Assembly (NCBI GenBank): GCA_020722285.1
Contig: DYLC01000005.1
Coordinates: 1-33,924, forward strand
Source of the DNA: Desulfobulbus propionicus
GTDB lineage: Bacteria > Desulfobacterota > Dissulfuribacteria > Dissulfuribacterales > DYLC01
Direction of reading: 5' to 3'
DNA length: 33,924 nucleotides
Positions 15,801 to 23,587 of this stretch are shown here, in pieces. Below the pieces are notes generated by a model. It was not told the DNA's origin, searched no databases, and saw only the letters and a program-made list of their open reading frames with translations. Numbering within the stretch: position 1 is the stretch's first letter; each line of letters begins with the position of its first letter. Made by a program: the position numbers and the translations under genes.

Positions 15801-15943
15801 CTGCCCACCCTTGAAGAACAGGAAAAGACCTAATAGAATGGGCGCTGAATGAAGCGGTTGACAACAAGACAGAGGCAGCCCGGATCCTTGGTATTGACAG
15901 GGTATCGCTTTGGAGAAAACTCAAAAAATTCGGGATGGAATAA
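15801..15943 (+). pseudogene. Fis-type HTH remnant of an NtrC-family response regulator
   Basis: Translation gives LPTLEEQEKT from 15801, then, after a one-base loss at about 15830, LIEWALNEAVDNKTEAARIL and GIDRVSLWRKLKKFGME, ending at TAA 15943. This is the C-terminal helix-turn-helix (HTH_8) of sigma-54-dependent NtrC-type response regulators. The receiver and AAA+ domains are missing and the frame is broken, so it is the tail of a decayed gene. The truncation is just downstream of the 45-bp repeat and hairpin, suggesting insertion or deletion at that site. The following ybeY-pdxJ gene starts 5 bases after the remnant's stop. Confidence 0.75.
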
Positions 15944-15947
15944 GGTC

Positions 15948-17129
15948 ATGTTCAACATCATTGAGCAGTATCCAGTTAAAAAGCTTTATAACCTCGTAAG
16001 ACTTCAAAGAGCAGGGGATATCCTGCTTTCAGGGCTTAAGATGACGTTATCTGAGGTCAATCTCCTGCTGACAGATCAGAATGGAATAAAAGCATTGAAT
16101 GAGAAATGGCTGCAAAGGCCGTGGCCTACAAATGTGATTTCATTTTCTCCTGCATATGATGAACATGCCCCGATCTCCCACCAAAACGGTTTCCTCGGCG
16201 ACATTGTGATTTCAGTGGATGCAGGATGCAGGGAGGCTGAAGCACAGGGAACCGATCTCACGACCAGAATCGAACAGCTTCTGATCCATGGCATAGCGCA
16301 TCTTCTTGGTGAAGATCACGAACAGGGAAAGCAGGCTGCCGGGAAACAGGCGGAGAAGGAATTTGAACTGCAAAAACTACTTATGAAAGGCGGGATGCAA
16401 ATGGCGGAACTTTGCGTAAATATTGACCACATTGCAACTATCAGACAGGCCAGGGGAGGGGTTGAGCCGGACCCTGTCCATGCAGCCACTCTCGTGGAAC
16501 TTGCCGGTGCAGACGGCATTGTCGTGCATCTTCGTGAGGACAGGCGTCATATCCAGGACAGAGATTTGAAACTGTTGCGGGAGATCGTGCAGACAAGGCT
16601 GAACATGGAGATGGCGGGCACAAAAGAGATGGTGTCCATAGCCTGTGATGTCAAGCCCGATATAGTCACTCTTGTTCCTGAAAAAAGACAGGAACTCACC
16701 ACTGAAGGTGGGCTGGACGTAATAAAAAATCTTGTTGCCACAGGCGATGCAGTTGCAACCCTGAAGGCTGCCGGAATACAGGTCAGCATTTTCATTAACC
16801 CTGATAAAAAACAGGTTGAGAGCTCATTTTCCATCGGAGTGGACTGCGTGGAAATACACACAGGCCGCTATGCTGACGCAGACAATGTGGCTGCACAGGA
16901 TGAAGAGTTTGAAAGGATCGTAGAGACTGCTCGAATCGCAAAAGAGTATGGCCTCAGAGTCCACGCCGGTCATGGTCTCAACTACCGCAACGTCGCAAGG
17001 CTTTCGCCAGTGGCAGACATTGACGAGTTTTCCATCGGACATTCGGTCATTGCCCGGGCGGCACTGGTGGGAATGGAGCGGGCTGTCAGGGAGATGCTCT
17101 CGCTTGTAAAACGCGGGATGCCTCTGTGA
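15948..17129 (+). CDS. ybeY-pdxJ: YbeY endoribonuclease fused in frame to PdxJ pyridoxine-5'-phosphate synthase
   Basis: One uninterrupted frame of 393 residues carries two normally separate enzymes. I start at ATG 15948 after AAGG, where family similarity begins. Residues 1-150 are YbeY, the 16S rRNA 3'-end maturation and quality-control nuclease, with the Zn motif HGIAHLLGEDHE (His114, His118, His124; usual Tyr replaced by Glu). Residues 152-393 are complete PdxJ (MAELCVNIDHIATIRQARGG onward, with HLREDRRHI and HAGHGLNY), which condenses 1-deoxyxylulose-5-phosphate and aminoacetone-3-phosphate. No stop separates them. An internal GGCGGG and ATG codons at 16395 and 16401 could also allow separate PdxJ translation. 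It ends in a GTGA overlap with acpS. Confidence 0.88.
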   Translation: MFNIIEQYPVKKLYNLVRLQRAGDILLSGLKMTLSEVNLLLTDQNGIKALNEKWLQRPWPTNVISFSPAYDEHAPISHQNGFLGDIVISVDAGCREAEAQGTDLTTRIEQLLIHGIAHLLGEDHEQGKQAAGKQAEKEFELQKLLMKGGMQMAELCVNIDHIATIRQARGGVEPDPVHAATLVELAGADGIVVHLREDRRHIQDRDLKLLREIVQTRLNMEMAGTKEMVSIACDVKPDIVTLVPEKRQELTTEGGLDVIKNLVATGDAVATLKAAGIQVSIFINPDKKQVESSFSIGVDCVEIHTGRYADADNVAAQDEEFERIVETARIAKEYGLRVHAGHGLNYRNVARLSPVADIDEFSIGHSVIARAALVGMERAVREMLSLVKRGMPL

Positions 17130-17503
17130 TTGTTGGCATAGGCATTGATCTGGTACACATCCCCCGCATAGCCAGGGCAATGGAGCGATGGGGCACACGC
17201 TTTCTCGAACATGTTTTTACAGAGCAGGAAATCGGATTCTGTATGAACTCAAACCCCCCTGAACTTCGCTTTGCAGTGCGCTTTGCAGCCAAGGAGGCCT
17301 GCTCAAAGGCCCTTGGCACTGGCCTTCGTCAGGGTGTCACATGGAAGGACATGGAGATTATGCACGAATCATCTGGCAAACCCTTGCTAAAACTCTCTAA
17401 TCAGGCGCTTATAAGGGCAACCCTGCTTGGCGCGAAGCAACTTCACATAAGTTTGACGCATGAACGAGACTATGCCAGCGCCGTGGTCATACTTGAAAGA
17501 TGA
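17126..17503 (+). CDS. acpS: Holo-[acyl-carrier-protein] synthase
   Basis: AcpS transfers 4'-phosphopantetheine from CoA to acyl carrier protein. The 125-residue protein starts with GTG at 17126, overlapping the TGA of pdxJ by four bases (GTGA), which implies translational coupling. The Mg2+-binding acids are present: Asp8 in GIGIDLV and Glu57 in FAAKEA. The end HISLTHERDYASAVVILER is typical. The pdxJ-acpS order is conserved in many proteobacteria, which supports both calls. Length is normal. Confidence 0.96.
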   Translation: MIVGIGIDLVHIPRIARAMERWGTRFLEHVFTEQEIGFCMNSNPPELRFAVRFAAKEACSKALGTGLRQGVTWKDMEIMHESSGKPLLKLSNQALIRATLLGAKQLHISLTHERDYASAVVILER

Positions 17504-17560
17504 TGGCGTCGCAAAAAGTCGCCAACTGCCCCAACTACTGCTATAGTGCGCTGCATCCTT

Positions 17561-20500
17561 TCAGGCTGGAAACAGCTCATTCAGGGCATCATAGAATTGA
17601 CGTCTGGAAAATGGTTTTTTTAGATAGTAATTAATCTCAACTTCACTGGAGTTTTCTTCATCCACAAAGGCATTATAACCAGAGATCAGGAGCAGGGTTA
17701 TATCTTTTTTGGAAGCGCGAATCTTTTGCATCATTTCCAGACCGCTCATCTCAGGCATTGAGTAGTCGGTTATGATAAAGTTGAAACGTTCCGGTTCCTT
17801 CTCAAAGGCCCTAAGGCCTTCAAGCCCGCTTGTGCAGACTTCGTAACTCCAGCCGATATCGGTGAGCAAGGCAGACAAAACATCCCTGATAGGTGCCTCG
17901 TCATCCACAAGCAGGACATTTTTTTTCATTGCCCGGAACCTGCTGAGATCACCCCCTGAATCTCCTCCACCATCACCATTCTGGATAACCCCTTCCTCTG
18001 ACACTGTCGGCAGATATACATCAAACCTCGACCCCTTGTCCTTTTCGCTTGCCACTGTTATCTCTCCCTTGTGCTTCTTTACAATCCCAAGCACAGTGGC
18101 AAGACCAAGACCAGTGCCTTTTCCAACAGGTTTTGTGGTGAAATAAGGCTCAAATATCCTGCTTAAGACATCTGGCGTCATGCCACAGCCATCATCCTCC
18201 ACAGAAAGCCTGACGTAATCGCCAGGGGCCAGATCATGTACACCCTGCATGTTGTCAGAAACCAGCCTGACCTGCGTCAGCGTGACCTTGAGTCGTCCTT
18301 TTTCACCCATTGCATACACTGCATTGACACACAGGTTCATCAAAACCTGCTGTATCTGCCCTGCATCTGCAAGCACCATACGGCACCTTGGGTCTATGTC
18401 AGAGGTCATGGCGATAGTTGCTGGGATGGTATTTCGCAGCATTTTTATGGTTTCTTTCACAAGCGGCTGAAGCTGTATCGCCATCATGGAGGTGTCGAGT
18501 TTGCGGCTGAACGTCAATATCTGTTTTACGAGGGCGGCAGCCCTTTCACTCGATTTAAGGATGTGGTCAAGATATTTCAGCAGTTTTTCATCACCCTTCT
18601 GTTTGCAAAGCTCGATCGTCAGTTCAGCATAACCCATTAACGCCATCAATATATTGTTAAAATCATGGGCTATGCCGCCGGCAAGCGTGCCGATTGCCTC
18701 CATCTTCTGCGCCTGGCGCAACTCCTCTTCTTTCTTTAACTTCTGTGTAATGTCGCGTGCAACAACAGCCATGCACACAAAGCTGTTGTTTTCATCCAGA
18801 ACAACAAAGGCGTTTACTTCCACTGGGATAGCCTTGCCTCCTGAATGCAATAGCTGTGCAACACCATGCCACTCCTGCGTATTCGCAATTGCCTTGGTGA
18901 TATCCTGCTGCTCCTGTGATGAAAGAAATGAAACAAGAGAATATGGCGCTATATCACTATTGCCACCAATGCTAAGCATATCTCTGCCTGCTTTATTGAT
19001 GTATTCTATCTGGGTGTTTTTATCGCAGAGAAACACTGCCGCATCTGAATGCTCTATTACTGCGGCCAGCTTCTTGAGCTGTCTCTCCGCATCCTTGTTA
19101 GCGGTGATGTCCGTCGCTATTTCCAGCCTTACAATCCTGCCATCCACCCATTTTATTGCCCTGTCCACACAAAGATAGGTGCGATGATTGTCAGTATTCC
19201 TAAACTCCCATGTGTAGGGTTTGGCAAGGAAGCCATCCTCATTTATCAGATAACTGTTAGTACAGAAAGGACATGGTCCTGATTGTTCAGCAATGGCCTG
19301 CCAGCATATCCTGCCTGTTATATCCCCGAATATATCCTTTACGTATTGGTTTACATATAACAGCTCATAGGTTTTCATATCAGAAACATAAATAATCGCA
19401 TCAATTCCATCGAGTATAGTCAGCAAACGCTGATGCGCCTCTTTAGTATGCTCTATTTGTTTCTGCTGCTCATCCACCATTTTATTAAAGGCTTTTGCCA
19501 GGCCTCCAAGCTCGTCATCTTCATGGTAATTGAGCCTGGTATTGATGTTGCCTTCAGAGATATCTGTTGCTACAGTGGAAGTCTTTTCGATAGGCTTTAC
19601 AGCAGCTTTGCCCACAAGCACAGCTACCAATACCGCCACCGCTAAAGCAATGCTTGCCAGTAACAATATAAGCCTGTAAAAGGGATACAGGGCATCCAAG
19701 ACTACTTGCTCAGGCACAACTATGCCAAGACCAAGGTCAGTGCCTGCAATTGGCTGATAAAAAAGATATTCTTTAGAACTGCTATCAGGATCGGCAAGCA
19801 AGACATGGCCATGCCTTTTTGCCAGAAGCTGCATTCCGGCCTCAACAAGCCCAGGTGACATTTCCTCTGTGATCTTGTGGCCAACCTCTATCTTCTCCCC
19901 GATTTCATTCAGGACAAACACGCCTTTTTCATCAGTTTTCAGATGAAGACTCTTTTCCTTGTCAAAATGATAAAAATACGTGCCATCCCGGCTTACTATA
20001 AAGAACCTGGCAGCCCCGTAAAAGTTTGAAAACAGAAGCTCTTGCACAGACATAAAAAGCCTTTCCATTTCATTCCAGTCAAGCGAGCCCCCGATCATGC
20101 CAAGAACCTTACTGCGGTCATCAGAGAGGACTGTCGAGGCGATTATCACCTGTTTTACGCCGGTGACATAGGAAATGATGGGATTGGAAATGAAAGTCCT
20201 TGGCTCTGCTGCGTGATTATCACCTACAGTGCTCAGCCAGTAGTCTCGTTTTTTTATGGTGCGAAGCCTGGCAGTAGGGGAGGTGTTGTCATGGCTTGCA
20301 AGCCCGCCAAAGTAAGGATTGCCTTCTGTGGTTATGTAATAATGCGCATCTTCATTGGCAAGACCCAAGAGCATTTTTTCATAATGTCTGAGTCTTTTCT
20401 GCTCATTGATAAGAAACGGTTTGATGTTTTGCCAATCCATTGTCCTTACAAGAGGAATGTTGGCATAAGTGGAAATTTCAGCCTTTCTGGCATCAAAATA

Positions 20501-20662
20501 GGCAGTTATCACCTCAGAAGCAGCATTGGTAAGGGTATCGCCCAGTTGCAGGGTATTGCTGCGGATATCTTTAGGATAAAGAGATAGCACCGCGATGTTT
20601 ACAAACAATACGCTGACAATGGCGGACAAAATCAGACTGGTTATCTTGGTTCTTATTTTCAT
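17561..20662 (-). CDS. Hybrid sensor histidine kinase (extracytoplasmic sensor, HAMP, two PAS, receiver)
   Basis: This is a 1033-residue inner-membrane kinase. Helix 1 is at about 11-29, a dCache-like periplasmic sensor at 35-325, helix 2 at 331-351, HAMP at 352-404, PAS 1 at 410-520 with Cys453 and a CPFC motif (464-467), and PAS 2 at 530-645. HisKA follows, with phospho-acceptor His666 in GGIAHDFNN, then a complete HATPase (NLCVNAVYAM, DDGCGM, FEPYFTTK, GTGLGLAT). A C-terminal receiver at 914-1030 has Asp966 in IITDYSMP and Lys in LKKPFS. Its ATG overlaps the motB stop (ATGA, 20659-20662), so it is translated with the flagellar stator. The ligand is unknown. Confidence 0.92.
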   Translation of the reverse strand: MKIRTKITSLILSAIVSVLFVNIAVLSLYPKDIRSNTLQLGDTLTNAASEVITAYFDARKAEISTYANIPLVRTMDWQNIKPFLINEQKRLRHYEKMLLGLANEDAHYYITTEGNPYFGGLASHDNTSPTARLRTIKKRDYWLSTVGDNHAAEPRTFISNPIISYVTGVKQVIIASTVLSDDRSKVLGMIGGSLDWNEMERLFMSVQELLFSNFYGAARFFIVSRDGTYFYHFDKEKSLHLKTDEKGVFVLNEIGEKIEVGHKITEEMSPGLVEAGMQLLAKRHGHVLLADPDSSSKEYLFYQPIAGTDLGLGIVVPEQVVLDALYPFYRLILLLASIALAVAVLVAVLVGKAAVKPIEKTSTVATDISEGNINTRLNYHEDDELGGLAKAFNKMVDEQQKQIEHTKEAHQRLLTILDGIDAIIYVSDMKTYELLYVNQYVKDIFGDITGRICWQAIAEQSGPCPFCTNSYLINEDGFLAKPYTWEFRNTDNHRTYLCVDRAIKWVDGRIVRLEIATDITANKDAERQLKKLAAVIEHSDAAVFLCDKNTQIEYINKAGRDMLSIGGNSDIAPYSLVSFLSSQEQQDITKAIANTQEWHGVAQLLHSGGKAIPVEVNAFVVLDENNSFVCMAVVARDITQKLKKEEELRQAQKMEAIGTLAGGIAHDFNNILMALMGYAELTIELCKQKGDEKLLKYLDHILKSSERAAALVKQILTFSRKLDTSMMAIQLQPLVKETIKMLRNTIPATIAMTSDIDPRCRMVLADAGQIQQVLMNLCVNAVYAMGEKGRLKVTLTQVRLVSDNMQGVHDLAPGDYVRLSVEDDGCGMTPDVLSRIFEPYFTTKPVGKGTGLGLATVLGIVKKHKGEITVASEKDKGSRFDVYLPTVSEEGVIQNGDGGGDSGGDLSRFRAMKKNVLLVDDEAPIRDVLSALLTDIGWSYEVCTSGLEGLRAFEKEPERFNFIITDYSMPEMSGLEMMQKIRASKKDITLLLISGYNAFVDEENSSEVEINYYLKKPFSRRQFYDALNELFPA

Positions 20663-21435
20663 CTGGAAAGCTCCTGTACAGGAGAGATGGTCTCTTGGCT
20701 GCTCTGCTTGCTACCTGTGCTGGCTGATTCAACAGTAAAATTTGTAGGTCTGGTGGGTTGCAGAAAAACAATCTCAACCCTTCTGTTTTTATACCCACCT
20801 TCCGACGTTAGATCAACCGGCCTGTACTGTGCATAACCTGTGGCTGTAAAACGGTTCGGCGCTATATCGCCCGTGCTTGTAAAATATTCCACCACAGAGG
20901 CGGCTCTGGCAGCGGAAAGGCTCCAGTTGGAAGGATAGGTCTGGGTGTGGATGGGAGAGCTGTCTGTGTGGCCTGTGACCACTATGTCGCCTGGGGTCTG
21001 GGCAAATACAGGCCTGAGCTTGTCAATGATTGCCTTTGCATCAGGTTTCAAGGTAGCACCTGACTTTTCAAAGGCAAGCTCGTCGTTCATGCGAAGCACT
21101 ATCCTGTCATCTATAAATTCTATATCAATCTGGCCCTTGATCAGCTCCATCTTAAGGGTTGACTTCATCTTCTCCATTACCTCTTCAGCCGAAAAAAGCG
21201 CCTTGAACTCCCGCGAAATCATATCAATGCCTTTTGGCTGCTCAATCTGAATCTCCTCCCTCTGTACCCCGAAGGCGCGCACAAGAGAGCCGGATACATC
21301 CTTGAACATCTTGGGATCAGTTGTCGAAAAAGACAGGAGGAGCACAAAAAAACACAGAAGCAGGCTCATCAGGTCAGCAAACGTGACCATCCAGACTGGT
21401 GCCCCCTTTTTAGGTGGATAATCCCCGTTTTTCAT
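20659..21435 (-). CDS. motB: Flagellar motor protein MotB
   Basis: MotB anchors the stator to peptidoglycan and carries the ion-binding residue. In this 258-residue protein the single helix (about 17-37) reads TFADLMSLLLCFFVLLLSFS with the essential Asp21. A plug/linker region follows, then an OmpA-like peptidoglycan-binding domain (about 110-235) with VVTGHTDSSPI, SAARAASVVEYF and the closing NRRVEIVF. It overlaps motA upstream and the histidine kinase downstream by ATGA. Ion type (H+ or Na+) is not decided by sequence alone. Confidence 0.95.
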   Translation of the reverse strand: MKNGDYPPKKGAPVWMVTFADLMSLLLCFFVLLLSFSTTDPKMFKDVSGSLVRAFGVQREEIQIEQPKGIDMISREFKALFSAEEVMEKMKSTLKMELIKGQIDIEFIDDRIVLRMNDELAFEKSGATLKPDAKAIIDKLRPVFAQTPGDIVVTGHTDSSPIHTQTYPSNWSLSAARAASVVEYFTSTGDIAPNRFTATGYAQYRPVDLTSEGGYKNRRVEIVFLQPTRPTNFTVESASTGSKQSSQETISPVQELSR

Positions 21436-22193
21436 GGCTGATCAGGGGTTTTTCTTTCGGCAGCAGGCAAAAACACACTGAGCAATTCTTCAATGTAGGC
21501 AGGGTGAAGGCCTTTGTTCAATGCAAGGATGCCCTCAATGACAAGCCGCTTGGAAAGCTCTTCCTCAATGCTCCTGCGCCTGAGCTTGTCGGCCACGGGA
21601 AGGGCAAAAAGATAAGCGAATAGCGCTCCGTAAAGGGTAGTAAGAAGGGCTACAGCCATCGAAGGGCCTATGCTTGACGGGTCTTTCATCTGGGCAAGCA
21701 TTGCCACAAGGCCGATAAGGGTTCCGACCATGCCAAAGGCAGGCGCTGTCTCACCCATGGCAGTAAAGATGCTCTGGCCAAGGCTGTGGCGCTGAAGCAT
21801 CATCTCTATGTCTTTTTCAAGCGCATCCTTGATAAAAGATGGCTCATATCCGTCAACACAGAAACGGATGGCTTTCTTCAAAAACGGGTCTTGGACAGGG
21901 ATTTTTTCAAGTCTTAAGATGCCCTCACGGCGGGAGATGTTTGAAAGTTTTATCATCTCCCTGATGAGGCTTTCAGGTCTTGGATCTTCGCCGAAAAAGG
22001 CGTTCATGGCCACCTTTATGCTGTTAATGACATCCTTCAGCGTAAAACGAATGAGCGTAGTGGCGATCACGCCTCCAAGCACAATCATTACGGAAGGCAG
22101 ATTGAAGTAGATCGCAGAGTATCCACCGAGAAAAATGGAAATACCTACGAGCAAAAGTCCGAGAATCAATCCTGATATTGTTCCTAAGTCCAT
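21432..22193 (-). CDS. motA: Flagellar motor protein MotA
   Basis: This 253-residue protein is the stator channel partner of MotB. It shows the family's N-terminal helix pair (TISGLILGLLLVGISIFLGG, SVMIVLGGVIATTLI), a large cytoplasmic loop and the C-terminal helix pair containing ETAPAFGMVGTLIGLVAML and MAVALLTTLYGALFAYL, the MotA/TolQ/ExbB signature. The tail is cytoplasmic. It is first in a motA-motB-kinase unit, with a 4-base ATGA overlap to motB (21432-21435). The 350 bases upstream hold repeats rather than an obvious promoter. Confidence 0.95.
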   Translation of the reverse strand: MDLGTISGLILGLLLVGISIFLGGYSAIYFNLPSVMIVLGGVIATTLIRFTLKDVINSIKVAMNAFFGEDPRPESLIREMIKLSNISRREGILRLEKIPVQDPFLKKAIRFCVDGYEPSFIKDALEKDIEMMLQRHSLGQSIFTAMGETAPAFGMVGTLIGLVAMLAQMKDPSSIGPSMAVALLTTLYGALFAYLFALPVADKLRRRSIEEELSKRLVIEGILALNKGLHPAYIEELLSVFLPAAERKTPDQP

Positions 22194-22306
22194 AAGCTGA
22201 TTGTAACGTCAAACTGTTTGAAATGCTATTATTTTTGAACTGTTTTTAACCAGCTTTTCGACATTAGGCCTCTTCCTTGCATCTGGGGCACTGCTGAATA
22301 GTTACT

Positions 22307-22351
22307 GTACGGTGGTTTTCGTTCGTTTTCGGCATTATACTGGATAGTTAC
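22307..22351 (-). repeat. 45-bp dispersed repeat, copy 2 of an inverted pair
   Basis: On the minus strand this reads GTAACTATCCAGTATAATGC and continues as copy 1 at 15703-15747, differing at two of 45 positions. A second 12-base GTAACTATTCAG follows 1 base further on the minus strand, so the unit is flanked by short direct repeats. The pair brackets 6.6 kb (ybeY-pdxJ to motA) in opposite orientation. Confidence 0.75.
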
Positions 22352-22367
22352 AAAATACTTTCAGAAA

Positions 22368-22413
22368 AGAAATAACTGTCCCTCTTTCAGACAAAAGATG
22401 GACAGTTATTTCT
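22368..22413. repeat. Long perfect hairpin downstream of cydB
   Basis: AGAAATAACTGTCC (22368-22381) and GGACAGTTATTTCT (22400-22413) form a perfect 14-bp stem with an 18-nt loop. No T tract is seen on the minus strand, but the position about 130 bases after the cydB stop and outside the MITE-like element is notable. It could end the cydAB transcript or be a second small mobile element. Confidence 0.6.
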
Positions 22414-22425
22414 CGCTTAAGGAAG

Positions 22426-22541
22426 GTTCCAAAAATTAGAAATTTTGTTCAAGGGCAAGACATCTATGCCCTGCGCCTTGCAAGAAAAGGTAAGGCTTGG
22501 AAAGCTGAAGCTTGTGCGGGCAAAAGAGCAATTTTTGGAAC
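22426..22541 (+). mobile_element. MITE-like element, copy A
   Basis: This 116-bp element has perfect 12-bp terminal inverted repeats, GTTCCAAAAATT (22426-22437) and AATTTTTGGAAC (22530-22541). The interior includes ATGCCCTGCGCCTTGCAAG and an internal hairpin GCCTTGC/GTAAGGC. It matches the two ends of copy B (25011-25197) but lacks about 70 bp from the middle. It has no coding capacity and lies directly against the cydB stop codon. Confidence 0.75.
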
Positions 22542-22543
22542 AG

Positions 22544-23569
22544 TTAATACGCTTCTTCATAAGAAAGGTCCTTCTCTGTGACCTTATCCCTTAAAAAGAT
22601 ATACACCCACGTCTGATAGCCGATTACGATCGGCACTATCACCAGTGCCACTCCGAGCATTATTTTGAGGGTAAGCTGACTGGAAGCACTGTTGAATGCT
22701 GTTACACTGAAGGCCTTATTGATGCTTGAAGGCAGGATATTCGGAAACAGTCCTCCTACACCGAAAAGTGTAACGAAAACAATTGTGGCGCTGGAGGCAA
22801 ACCATGACTTCCACCATGCAGCCTGCTGAATGAATACACGGGTTAAAAGCAGGGATGCCACAGCCACTCCAGGCAGCATCCACATGAGCGGATATTTGAA
22901 ATAGTTGTTAAACAGGTTGGTTACAACAAAGGTAAACAAGAGGAAAAGAACCGCCACAACAAGGAGCGCAGGCCAGAGTTTTTTTGCCATTGAAGCAGCG
23001 CGAGCCTGGAGTTCGCCTTCAGATTTCACTGCAAGCCACAGGGAGCCATGCACCATAAAAAGGAGTACAAACAATACGCCTCCGGCAAGGCCATAAGGAT
23101 TCAGGAGTGTGAAAAGGGTGCCGTGATAAATGCCACTTTGGTCTATCGGAATCCCCTTGAAGATATTGGCGAAGGCTACGCCAAGAAGGAGGGTAGGCAA
23201 AAAACTGCTGACCGCCATTGCTACATCCCAAAAGGCTTTCCACTGGGGATTATCCACCTTGCCTCTGAACTCGAAACACACGCCCCTTATAATCAAGGCA
23301 AAAAGCAGAAGCAGCAGGGCTGAATATAGCCCGTTGAACATGATTGCGTATGCTGTCGGAAAGGCCGCAAACGTTGCTCCTCCGGCAGTGACCAGCCAGA
23401 CCTCGTTTCCATCCCAAAACGGCCCCATGGAATTATAAACAATGCGGCGGTCAGTCTCGTTTTTGGCAAGGGCTGGCATCAATGCGCCAAGCCCGAGGTC
23501 AAAGCCATCCAGCATGAAGTAAACTGCCCAAAGAACACCCCAAAGTATGAACCAGATTGTTTCAAGCAT
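22544..23569 (-). CDS. cydB: Cytochrome bd ubiquinol oxidase subunit II
   Basis: CydB is the second subunit of the bd-type quinol oxidase, which reduces O2 to water in the inner membrane. The 341-residue protein has eight or so hydrophobic helices and the family's start MLETIWFILWGVLWAVYFMLDGFDLGLG (in two adjoining blocks), then PFWDGNEVWLVTAGGATFAAFP and FEFRGK. Length is in the normal 330-380 range. It lies 18 bases after cydA. Presence of bd oxidase fits microaerobic growth or oxygen protection in an otherwise anaerobic lineage; that is inference. Confidence 0.96.
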   Translation of the reverse strand: MLETIWFILWGVLWAVYFMLDGFDLGLGALMPALAKNETDRRIVYNSMGPFWDGNEVWLVTAGGATFAAFPTAYAIMFNGLYSALLLLLFALIIRGVCFEFRGKVDNPQWKAFWDVAMAVSSFLPTLLLGVAFANIFKGIPIDQSGIYHGTLFTLLNPYGLAGGVLFVLLFMVHGSLWLAVKSEGELQARAASMAKKLWPALLVVAVLFLLFTFVVTNLFNNYFKYPLMWMLPGVAVASLLLTRVFIQQAAWWKSWFASSATIVFVTLFGVGGLFPNILPSSINKAFSVTAFNSASSQLTLKIMLGVALVIVPIVIGYQTWVYIFLRDKVTEKDLSYEEAY

Positions 23570-23587
23570 ATTGTTAATCCTCCTTTT

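Larger units (their letters stand above)
22194..22543. other. Repeat-filled intergenic region between motA and cydB
   Basis: No gene is present. In order it holds AT-rich sequence next to motA, a short minus-strand reading CPRCKEEA then stop (about 22265-22290), the inverted 45-bp repeat (22307-22351) with an extra GTAACTATTCAG copy (22295-22306 on the minus strand), a 14-bp-stem hairpin (22368-22413) and a MITE-like element (22426-22541) that reaches within two bases of the cydB stop. Confidence 0.7.

Noticed and set aside
17504-17560. Terminator hairpin between acpS and the kinase
   Set aside because: TGGCG and CGCCA give only a 5-bp stem, interrupted further inwards, with no T tract.
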